Shown: in pieces, positions 6,934-13,414 of the stretch
Numbering within the stretch: position 1 is the stretch's first letter
How the letters are laid out: the number at the start of each line of letters is the position of its first letter
DNA from: JAVBKE01 sp031554215
GTDB lineage: Bacteria > Bacillota > Bacilli > JARBTR01
Length of the DNA stretch: 13,414 nucleotides
Assembly: GCA_031554215.1 (NCBI GenBank)
Contig: JAVBKF010000058.1
Location: 1 to 13,414, forward strand
Direction: 5' to 3'
Program-made: the position numbers and the translations under genes
Notes under the pieces: model-generated
Database searches by the model: none
What the model was told of the DNA's origin: nothing
The model's input: the letters and a program-made list of their open reading frames with translations, nothing else

Positions 6934-8409
6934 ATGAAGACTGAATTTGCAATTTTGGCAGATGGCACAAGGAAACCGTATATAAAAGTGGATAACCCAC
7001 CTCATGGTGGGATGAAGCATACTTATTTTGCACCAGATCGCTCGTATGTTGTGCAGTTTTTTAACAATCAGTATGCAGGGCTTAATCCTGATCTTCTGGA
7101 GCGACTTGAGGCGATTATTGGGCGTTACAATCCTACTTTGCCAGAGGCAAATGGTGGAGCGATGGGAAATACAGAGGCTTCTGCTGATTATTTTTCTGGT
7201 CGTTTTTGTTGGCCAACGGCGATCGTTACGTCGCCAGAACTTGGGATTATGTGTCCGGTTTATCCAGATCGCTTCTTCTTCACGAAACGTGCTTCAAAGT
7301 TTGCTGACTTGGACGTGCGTAATCAGGATAAGCGAAGTAACTGGTTCACTGGGTCTGCACGTGAGAAGCTACAGAGAGAAGAGTTGGGTGATTTTCGTTC
7401 AATGCTCCGAATTGCTATTTTACTGGTTCGTACTGTGAGACGGATGCATCAAGCAGGATTGGCACATTCAGATTTGTCTTGCAATAACGTGCTAATTGAT
7501 CCTGTTTCTGGTGATTGTGTTGTCATTGATATTGATTCTCTTGTAGTGCCAGGATTGTACCCACCTGAGGTAATTGGAACACCTGGATACATTGCTCCAG
7601 AGGTTTTAACAGCGGCGTATTCAGATGATCCGAGGCGCTTTCCGCCCAATATGCTCACTGATTTACATTCTCTTGCAGTTTTAATTTATCAGTATTTGTT
7701 GCTCAGGCATCCGCTCTGGGGTCCTAAAGTTCATAGTACAGAATCTGAAGGTTTGGATGGATTTCTTAGATTTGGCCCAGAGGCGCTTTTTATTGAAAAT
7801 CCTCATGATGACTCGAATAGACCACCTGATTTAAAAGTGACAATAAAGGATCTTGGTCCTTTTCTTGAAACAATGTTTTTGCGTTCCTTTGTGAATGGAC
7901 TGCATGTGCGTGAAGAGCGCCCGTCCGCATTAGAATGGGAAAGAGCTTTGGCACACACGTGGGATCTTTTGCATCCTTGTAGTAATGTGGACTGCGAACA
8001 GGGATGGTTTATCCATCATGATGATAAGCTTGTATGTCCTTTTTGTGGGACAAAAGTGAGTACTAGGGAGTTTATTAAACTGACATTATTATCTGAGCTT
8101 CGCGGGCGTGAGGGACATTGGAAAGTGTCGGGAGAAATGATTGTGACTGATAAGACCTCAATATTGAAGTGGCATATGTTTAGTCATGTGTTTCCTGATG
8201 AAAAGGCAGATGATACTGTTCAAGCAACTATTTATGGTCGTAGTGGCAAATGGATTCTAGTAAACGAGAATATTGTTGGTTTAGTCTCGCCAACAGGTAA
8301 AGTTGTTCCGATTGGTCAAGCATGCACACTCGAAGAGGGTATGGTTATGCGATTATCCAAACAGAAAAACAGTCAATTGTTAAAAGTATCACTTATCCAA
8401 GCCCCGTGA
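6934..8409 (+). CDS. Divergent protein kinase with zinc ribbon and FHA-like C-terminus (Ter-linked)
   Basis: 491 aa. The kinase domain is about 20-345. The catalytic loop is H178-S-D180-L-S-C-N-N185, the metal site is VVIDIDSL (D199 in the place of DFG Asp) and an activation/APE-like segment GTPGYIAPEVL is at 215-225. In the N-lobe the VAIK position appears as YVVQFF with Gln41, so the usual lysine is not obvious. A four-cysteine zinc ribbon follows (C349, C354, C368, C371). The beta-rich tail (about 385-491, with WHMFSHVF, GKWILVNENIVG and LEEGMVMRL) is reminiscent of a degenerate FHA domain, an inference only. The start at 6934 fits GGGTGAGG just upstream; an in-frame TTG lies at 6922. Its place after the TerY-like gene supports a vWA-kinase signalling pair. 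Target unknown. Confidence 0.88.
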   Translation: MKTEFAILADGTRKPYIKVDNPPHGGMKHTYFAPDRSYVVQFFNNQYAGLNPDLLERLEAIIGRYNPTLPEANGGAMGNTEASADYFSGRFCWPTAIVTSPELGIMCPVYPDRFFFTKRASKFADLDVRNQDKRSNWFTGSAREKLQREELGDFRSMLRIAILLVRTVRRMHQAGLAHSDLSCNNVLIDPVSGDCVVIDIDSLVVPGLYPPEVIGTPGYIAPEVLTAAYSDDPRRFPPNMLTDLHSLAVLIYQYLLLRHPLWGPKVHSTESEGLDGFLRFGPEALFIENPHDDSNRPPDLKVTIKDLGPFLETMFLRSFVNGLHVREERPSALEWERALAHTWDLLHPCSNVDCEQGWFIHHDDKLVCPFCGTKVSTREFIKLTLLSELRGREGHWKVSGEMIVTDKTSILKWHMFSHVFPDEKADDTVQATIYGRSGKWILVNENIVGLVSPTGKVVPIGQACTLEEGMVMRLSKQKNSQLLKVSLIQAP

Positions 8410-8508
8410 TTTAGTCCGGATGAGTCAAGCGGTATTTAAAATATAGGCTAAAAAATGATTGTAAACCGCGCAGGTTTTTCTGCAAATCTAAATAAATGAG
8501 GCATGGCA
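8410..8508. other. Short intergenic gap with a small hairpin
   Basis: About 95 bp without a gene, the widest break inside the operon. AAACC-GCGCA-GGTTT (near 8463-8477) can form a 5-bp stem followed by a few T residues. It is too weak to call a terminator. I see no credible promoter. GAGG at 8498-8501 is the ribosome site that decides the next start. Confidence 0.3.
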
Positions 8509-9726
8509 ATGAATTTTCAGCAGAGATTAGATTCTTGTGATTTTTATGACTTAATTGAAATACCAATAGGGGAGTTTGAAGGACCGTTTGTTGTTAGAAA
8601 ACCTTGCACAATTGTTGGGAGTTCTTCGGTACTATGGGCGAGGAAAGGCCCAGTGCTTACGATTGAGGCCAATGATGTGAAACTGTCGAATTTTCAAGTT
8701 GAGGTGACAGAAACCTCTACTAATAAAGAAGACCTTATTGCAATTTGTTCAAAAGGCAGTAATCAGAAGTTTGAGAATGTTGAGGTTGTTGGACAAGTGG
8801 TTGGGGTTCCTGATGAGGAAAATGAGTGGAATTACCCAAGATTATTGACGTTGAATGATATTCCAGCTGATACAGAAGCCATTTTTCAAATGGAAATAAC
8901 AACGACTACTAAAGCGAAATTGGTTGCTTTGATTAAGGGCGTTGAACTCATTCCGGAAGAGCTTCACGCTGGAAAAAATCGGGTAATGATCAAGGTCGAT
9001 AAACTTCAGAATGGCACGGTTCTTTATGGTGATTTTGTGCTGGTATCTACTTTTGTAAGACGAATATATGTGAGCGGAAGAGTCACCGACAAGCCGGTCA
9101 GTTACTTACCTGAAAAAATCATCTTTCCTGTTGTGGCTCCAGCAACTGAGGATAGTGGGCAAACAGTGGTTTCTCAATTACCAGAAGTAAGTGACAACAT
9201 TACTTTATTAAAAAGAGGTCAGCGCTTGGCAATTGAGAATTTGCTAACTTGTAAAGTAGATATTCATTTTTCTTATGCCAGACTTCTGCAACATTTAGAA
9301 GTAGATCCCTACATCTTCCTACTTGATCAAAATGGAAGAGCGCGGAGTGATGAGCAACTTATTTTCTTCGGAAATAATCGATCTACATGTGGAGGCGTTG
9401 AGTTCCGTGAATCGAAAAGTGAAAATACGATTGCGCTCGACTTACAGCTTATTGCACCAGAAATTCACAAAATTTCGATCTGTTTTGCTGTTTATGAAGA
9501 TCAATCGAATAGCAATTTCTCAATGATTGTGAGCCCGACAATGAGACTCGTTTGTGATGGTGTTGAGAGAATCTGGTTTACGCCAGAAGAATTGAAATTT
9601 GAGAAGACAGTTGTATTCATTGAATTTTATCGGTATCAGCAGAGTTGGAAGATTAACGCGATTGGTGCGGGATATCATGAGGGTTTAAAGAAATTATGTG
9701 AGAGTTTTGGATTAATAGTGATGTAG
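8509..9726 (+). CDS. Protein with C-terminal degenerate TerD domain and beta-helix-like N-terminus
   Basis: 405 aa from the ATG at 8509, preferred because GAGG lies 7 bases upstream; an ATG at 8503 gives two more residues. The last ~170 residues align by eye with TerD: LLKRGQRLAIENL, VDPYIFLLDQNGRARSDEQL, IAPEIHKISICFAVYEDQS, YRYQQSWKINAIGAGYHEGL. The acidic calcium loop of true TerD proteins (GDNLTGDGDGDDE) is replaced by VEFRESKSENT, so calcium ligands are mostly gone. Residues about 15-95 (GPFVVRKPCTIVGSSS, GPVLTIEANDVKLSNFQVEV) have the rhythm of right-handed beta-helix repeats, suggesting a ligand or carbohydrate-binding surface. The middle part (about 100-230) is beta-rich and unassigned. 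No signal peptide. Likely a structural or adaptor partner of the operon's TerD and vWA/kinase proteins; function unknown. Confidence 0.85.
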   Translation: MNFQQRLDSCDFYDLIEIPIGEFEGPFVVRKPCTIVGSSSVLWARKGPVLTIEANDVKLSNFQVEVTETSTNKEDLIAICSKGSNQKFENVEVVGQVVGVPDEENEWNYPRLLTLNDIPADTEAIFQMEITTTTKAKLVALIKGVELIPEELHAGKNRVMIKVDKLQNGTVLYGDFVLVSTFVRRIYVSGRVTDKPVSYLPEKIIFPVVAPATEDSGQTVVSQLPEVSDNITLLKRGQRLAIENLLTCKVDIHFSYARLLQHLEVDPYIFLLDQNGRARSDEQLIFFGNNRSTCGGVEFRESKSENTIALDLQLIAPEIHKISICFAVYEDQSNSNFSMIVSPTMRLVCDGVERIWFTPEELKFEKTVVFIEFYRYQQSWKINAIGAGYHEGLKKLCESFGLIVM

Positions 9727-9792
9727 GTTTTCCAGCCTATTTCAGTTTCAGCTAACCTATTTGTTAACTTTTTAGAGAGAGGAAGATTCACC

Positions 9793-10875
9793 TTGAAAAT
9801 TGGTAGTTATCCTGAACAGGATGTTCAGTTTCTTCTAACGTTGATTGATCAATTTATGGAAGAAACAACTGATGAAAGAGAAAAAAAAATTCAGTCCAGT
9901 AAAAATTATTTTGAGATGTTGCCTGTTGAAAAGCCGCCCACTGACGAATATATGATGTATTTCTATCAATCGCTGGAAAAGTATAAGCGTAAGGTTGCTG
10001 TTGCAGTTGGCGTTTGTTGTGCGCGTATTTTTCAGAATAAGGGCTCAGCAGTTGTACTTGCTTCTCTGGTTCGTGGAGGAACACCGCTCGGAATTTTGAT
10101 GAAACGCTATTTCAATTACCGTTATCAATTTGACCCGGTGCACTATGGTGTTTCGATTTTGCGCGGGAAAGGGATTGACGAAGCGGCGATTAGTTACATT
10201 CTTTCTAAACATGATGCCAGTTCGATTCAGTTTGTTGATGGATGGACCGGAAAAGGAGCAATCAAGTTGGAACTCGACGAAGCAATTGCACGCTTCAATA
10301 AGACACATTCAGTTTCGATCTCTCCAGACTTAGCAGTTGTTTCAGATCCTGGATATTGCACAGAGATTTTTGGTACAAGGGAAGATTTCATTATTCCTAG
10401 CGCGTGTCTAAATGCAACGGTTTCAGGGCTGCTTAGTAGGACGCTTTGGAATGAACAGGTGATCGGTAAGAACGAGTTTCATGGTGTGAAGTATTATGAG
10501 GCATTTGAATCAATTGATGTGTCAAACGTTTTTGTTGAGGCCATTGTAAACCTATTTCCAGAAGTGCAGTCTGAGGTTGATCAAGTGTTGAATAGTGATG
10601 TGGATCTGACTGCAACATGGCAAGGGCTTGCGGAAATTAAGCAGATTCAAATGGAATTTGGGTTACCGTCAATCAACCTTGCGAAACCTGGAATTGGTGA
10701 GACAACGAGGATATTACTTAGAAGAGTCCCATGGAAGATCCTTGTACGCGAATTAGACCATGAGGATTTAGCGCATATTTATTTATTGGCAAAGGAAAAG
10801 GGTGTGCCGATTGAAAAATATGATCAAATGACTTATCTCTGTTGTGGGTTGATTAAACCGTTGGTGCAATCATGA
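9793..10875 (+). CDS. PRTase-like protein of the StiP/PRTase_1 family
   Basis: 360 aa. Two motifs suggest a phosphoribosyltransferase-like fold: ASLVRGGTPLGILMKR (90-105) and FVDGWTGKGAI (147-157), the latter resembling a PRPP loop. Conserved-looking cysteines occur in SDPGYCTEIFGTREDFIIPS (C189) and ACLNATVSGLLSRT (C205). Databases label this family either PRTase_1 or 'cysteine protease StiP'. The sequence favours the PRTase reading, but I cannot exclude the other. The start is a TTG at 9793, supported by a strong purine-rich ribosome site (GAGAGAGGAAG, 9775-9785) and by the lack of a closer ATG. Its end overlaps the HAD gene by 4 bp (ATGA). As the second PRTase in the operon it is probably part of the same biosynthetic route. 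Confidence 0.87.
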   Translation: MKIGSYPEQDVQFLLTLIDQFMEETTDEREKKIQSSKNYFEMLPVEKPPTDEYMMYFYQSLEKYKRKVAVAVGVCCARIFQNKGSAVVLASLVRGGTPLGILMKRYFNYRYQFDPVHYGVSILRGKGIDEAAISYILSKHDASSIQFVDGWTGKGAIKLELDEAIARFNKTHSVSISPDLAVVSDPGYCTEIFGTREDFIIPSACLNATVSGLLSRTLWNEQVIGKNEFHGVKYYEAFESIDVSNVFVEAIVNLFPEVQSEVDQVLNSDVDLTATWQGLAEIKQIQMEFGLPSINLAKPGIGETTRILLRRVPWKILVRELDHEDLAHIYLLAKEKGVPIEKYDQMTYLCCGLIKPLVQS

Positions 10876-11672
10876 TATTTGCGAGTGATTTAGACCGTAC
10901 TTTAATTTACTCAAAACGATCAATGGGGACAGTTGATTCGGACTCGGCTTTACGTTTAATAGAAACGAAGAATGGGCAAGAAATTTCCTATATGACAGAG
11001 AAAGCAATCAGTTTGTTGGAAGAAATCAATGCCCTGCACACATTTATTCCTGTCACGACCCGAACAGAAGCAGAATACAATCGCATCATTCTTTTTAAAA
11101 GGTTACAACAAAGGTTTGCGATTACGAATAATGGTGCCAAAATACTAGATATGGGTTTACCTGATTCTGATTGGTCAAAAATTATTGCGAGCCGATTAGC
11201 TAGTTGCTTTGATAAGGTTGAAGTACAGTATTATTTCTCGAAGATTAGTCATGCGAGCTGGGTTGAAAGAATGATTGAAGTTGATGAATTTTTGGTGTTT
11301 CAAATCATTCCTGAAGCAGTTCCAGTTGATGAACTCGCCAATTTTGTCCTATTTTTGAAGAAGAATGACTGGACTGTGTCGCAGCAAGGAAGAAAGTTGT
11401 ATATGGTGCCAGATTGTATTAATAAGTGGGATGGATTAGCTTATATTGAGCAGCAACTTGGCAAAAAAGTCATTTGCGCAGCAGGCGATTCAGAGCTGGA
11501 TATGGCGATGTTAAAGCGCGTTTCGCACGGATTTATTCCAGTACACTCCGCAATTCAAACAGTACTTGCTAATATCAATTACACCGAGGTAAGCGGAATT
11601 GCGGCTGCTGAGGAGATTTTACAAAAAGTTTCTGCAATTATGAATCAAACATTACCTGTAACTACTAAATGA
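10872..11672 (+). CDS. HAD-superfamily phosphatase (Ter-linked)
   Basis: 266 aa, the size of Cof/sucrose-phosphatase-type HAD hydrolases with a C2 cap. Motif I is FASDLDRTLIYS (nucleophile D6, acid-base D8). Motif II is probably PVTTRTEAEY. Motif III lysine is K185 in CINKWDGLAYI, and motif IV is AAGDSELDMAML (D206, D210). It should be a soluble Mg-dependent phosphatase, probably acting on a phosphorylated intermediate made by the PRTases. The natural substrate is not known. It begins in a 4-bp overlap with the StiP/PRTase_1 gene and ends 12 bp before the YceG-like gene. It has a weak ribosome site of its own, so it likely depends on translational coupling. Confidence 0.92.
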   Translation: MIFASDLDRTLIYSKRSMGTVDSDSALRLIETKNGQEISYMTEKAISLLEEINALHTFIPVTTRTEAEYNRIILFKRLQQRFAITNNGAKILDMGLPDSDWSKIIASRLASCFDKVEVQYYFSKISHASWVERMIEVDEFLVFQIIPEAVPVDELANFVLFLKKNDWTVSQQGRKLYMVPDCINKWDGLAYIEQQLGKKVICAAGDSELDMAMLKRVSHGFIPVHSAIQTVLANINYTEVSGIAAAEEILQKVSAIMNQTLPVTTK

Positions 11673-11684
11673 TGGTGAACGAAA

Positions 11685-13343
11685 ATGACGCTTACAATTA
11701 ATCCGAAATCAACACTTTTAAATATTGACAATTGGCAGGTTGAACTGAGTAAGCCTGCTAGCGAAAGAACAGGCTATATGCATGATGAACATCAGTGTGT
11801 TTATCAACAGGTTTGCGCGCTAGTTAAGGGAAAAATGCTGTCAACAGATGAATATATTGAGATGCTTTATTCCTTAAATGAGATCCCGAGTATACACATT
11901 CTTCATGATGAGCTTGATAAAATGAATGATCCATTACGGTTTCAATCGGTGCAAAGGATTGTTAATTTAGCCCTTGATCCGAAGGGATTATCAGTGAATC
12001 GTTGTACTGCATTTGTGGATGGAGAAAAATTAATTCCAGGTAGGGAAAATAGTGATGTCTATCGGCATCTACTGGCTTCTTTTAAAACCCTGTTAGAGAT
12101 TTTTGTTGCGAATCATGATGCGGGGCTTGCGGATACTCATTTTAGAAGGATACTCATTGATACTACCAAATGGTGCTGGTCATATCTAGCCAAGTGGTTA
12201 AAAGATTGTGATTTTCCAGCACGTATTCCGAAGGTTATTTGGTATGGCGATTTTAATAAAAGTGAGGCTTATTTTCTGGTCTATCTAATGCTAGTTGGAT
12301 GTGATGTAGTGATCCTGCACCCGTCTTATAAAGGGTTTGAGCCGCAAAGTGCTGCGTTATTTGAGCAACTTGAAAAGGGAAACTTGATGCGGTCTAATCT
12401 GAAAATATTAAAATATCAGAGTCAGGCTACTGAAGCCATTGATTTTCCCACTGAGGAGCCAATTCGAAAAACAACGCTGGCTTTTCTTGCTGAACAAGAG
12501 ATGAAAGTAATTTTACATGCAGATGATTCTTCTATCTATCGTCCTTGGCAGTTCAGAAATTACTTAACCACTTCGGTTACACTGAAAACGACCTATGATG
12601 AAGCATTTCTAATTGCGAAGGAGAAGGCATTTGTTAGGCCTAACTTTTCCGTGAAAGGAAAAATCGTGCAGGTACCGAATCTATTTACCAAGGTGATGGG
12701 AGAAAGCAATGATCGTAAGCAAGCGTTAAAAAATGATAAGATTTTGACAGAGACTCGGTTTGTGCATGAGATTAGGCGTTTTCCGTTTACCACTGAGGAT
12801 AGAAGTTCAAATAATCTAAAAACGCACTACCAGAAGCTGTTAAGTAGCGATGGAAGCATTGATCCTGACAAGCTTATGCAAAGTAATCTGTGGCGGCATG
12901 TGGTGCTTCCGAATGGATTACAAAAGGCGCTGGCAGCAGCTATATCTCGCTGTTGCCATAGACCGATGCTAAAGCAAAGGCCAAATGAGTCGGTAGAGGA
13001 CATCCAGTTGTATTTGTTTAGAGAGGCGCTGTCGTTTCCTGAAAGACCCTTTGTCACGATGCTGCAACAATTTGATTTTTCACAAGATATACCGAAAATC
13101 ATTTTGCGAACAACGGTAAAATCAGGTACGCTGAGTAGATCAGATGCTGCATTTCTGTTATTACTAAATGAATTTGGTTTTGACATATTTGTTTTTAATC
13201 GATATGGCCGTAATGATGTTGAAATCCATATTCGTGACGAACTTTTTGATACACATTGGCTGGAAAATATTGCGACTCCAGAGGATGAAACAGAAGAAAA
13301 AGGCGTAAAAAAATTTCTCAATAAAATGATTAGAGGCGATTAG
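11685..13343 (+). CDS. yceG: YceG-like protein of toxic-anion-resistance/Ter loci
   Basis: 552 aa, similar in size to the B. subtilis YceG family, and in the expected place before telA. There is no signal peptide or membrane segment. Its biochemical role is unknown. A recognisable stretch is RIPKVIWYGDFNKSEAYF then LVYLMLVGCDVVILHP (from about residue 180). A second, similar stretch begins at residue 468: DIPKIILRTTVKSG, AAFLLLLNEFGFDIFVFNRYG. Both have the layout of a beta strand, a helix and a GxD-strand, implying two related alpha/beta domains. GGTGA stands 6 bases before the ATG, and the gene starts 12 bp after the HAD stop. It was grouped with the Ter biosynthetic module by conserved neighbourhood. 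I recognise it by context plus that motif, not by an alignment. Confidence 0.85.
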   Translation: MTLTINPKSTLLNIDNWQVELSKPASERTGYMHDEHQCVYQQVCALVKGKMLSTDEYIEMLYSLNEIPSIHILHDELDKMNDPLRFQSVQRIVNLALDPKGLSVNRCTAFVDGEKLIPGRENSDVYRHLLASFKTLLEIFVANHDAGLADTHFRRILIDTTKWCWSYLAKWLKDCDFPARIPKVIWYGDFNKSEAYFLVYLMLVGCDVVILHPSYKGFEPQSAALFEQLEKGNLMRSNLKILKYQSQATEAIDFPTEEPIRKTTLAFLAEQEMKVILHADDSSIYRPWQFRNYLTTSVTLKTTYDEAFLIAKEKAFVRPNFSVKGKIVQVPNLFTKVMGESNDRKQALKNDKILTETRFVHEIRRFPFTTEDRSSNNLKTHYQKLLSSDGSIDPDKLMQSNLWRHVVLPNGLQKALAAAISRCCHRPMLKQRPNESVEDIQLYLFREALSFPERPFVTMLQQFDFSQDIPKIILRTTVKSGTLSRSDAAFLLLLNEFGFDIFVFNRYGRNDVEIHIRDELFDTHWLENIATPEDETEEKGVKKFLNKMIRGD

Positions 13344-13346
13344 ACG

Positions 13347-13414
13347 ATGGAGAACACACTATCACCAGCTGCGATTGATCAACAAGAGGAAGTGCTCAAT
13401 AGTCCTGCAGCGCT
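13347..13414 (+). CDS. Start of probable TelA-family toxic anion resistance protein (partial)
   Basis: The ATG lies 3 bp after the YceG-like stop, with AGAGG 10 bases upstream. The frame stays open to the window edge: MENTLSPAAIDQQEEVLNSP and on, 22 full codons. This acidic, low-complexity start carries no diagnostic motif. The call rests on the constant yceG-telA (yceG-yceH) order in Bacilli. TelA proteins are soluble, helix-rich and linked to tellurite and cell-envelope stress. The rest of the gene lies to the right of the window. Confidence 0.6.
   Translation, partial: MENTLSPAAIDQQEEVLNSPAA

Noticed and set aside
8463..8477. AAACC-GCGCA-GGTTT stem as a terminator
   Set aside because: Only five base pairs with a broken T-run; too weak, and it lies inside an otherwise continuous operon.
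12827..13321. 164-codon minus-strand open frame
   Set aside because: It lies wholly antisense within the YceG-like gene, has serine-rich low-complexity composition typical of a shadow frame, and has no family motif.
1..13414. CRISPR arrays, tRNA or rRNA genes, phage genes
   Set aside because: I found no regularly spaced repeats, cloverleaf-type sequences or phage structural genes when reading either strand.

Overview
The window comes from a low-G+C Gram-positive bacterium, most likely a member of the Bacilli. The DNA is AT-rich, purine-rich Shine-Dalgarno sites precede most genes, TTG serves as a start at least once, and the gene set matches the Bacillus subtilis yceC-yceH type of tellurite/toxic-anion stress locus in an expanded form. 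I cannot name the genus from the sequence.

Region 1 (1 to about 918, minus strand) is the 5' part of an IS3-family insertion sequence. orfB, with its DDE integrase domain, is open to the left window edge. orfA keeps its helix-turn-helix, leucine zipper and an A AAA AAG slippery heptamer, but its first codons carry a stop and a frameshift. Region 2 (919-1091) is AT-rich intergenic DNA with a near-consensus vegetative promoter (TTGATA-17-TATAAT).

Region 3 (1092-3650) is the Ter core: two intact TerD-family genes, a third tandem copy decayed by four independent lesions, and a TerC-family membrane protein. A possible terminator or attenuator and a 190-bp gap follow.

Region 4 (3843-13414) is a tightly packed operon, all on the plus strand. 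It encodes a TIM-barrel C-C lyase (HpcH/CitE-like), a phosphoribosyltransferase with a TRSP domain, a TerY-like von Willebrand A protein, a divergent protein kinase with a zinc ribbon, a protein with a C-terminal degenerate TerD domain, a second PRTase-like (StiP/PRTase_1) protein, a HAD phosphatase, a YceG-like protein and the start of what is probably telA. Several of these genes overlap by 4 to 47 bp, which points to translational coupling.

Read together, the locus looks like the 'Ter-dependent stress response' assembly proposed from comparative genomics. In that model, calcium-binding TerD proteins and membrane TerC sense or handle metal stress at the membrane. The vWA protein and kinase form a signalling or scaffolding unit. 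The lyase, two PRTases and HAD phosphatase form a biosynthetic module thought to make a nucleoside-like metabolite. That product and the actual chemistry are not established. The gene families are known; the locus-specific points are the decaying third terD, the IS element just upstream of the promoter, the divergent kinase, the calcium-site-lacking TerD fusion and an apparent internal duplication in the YceG-like protein.
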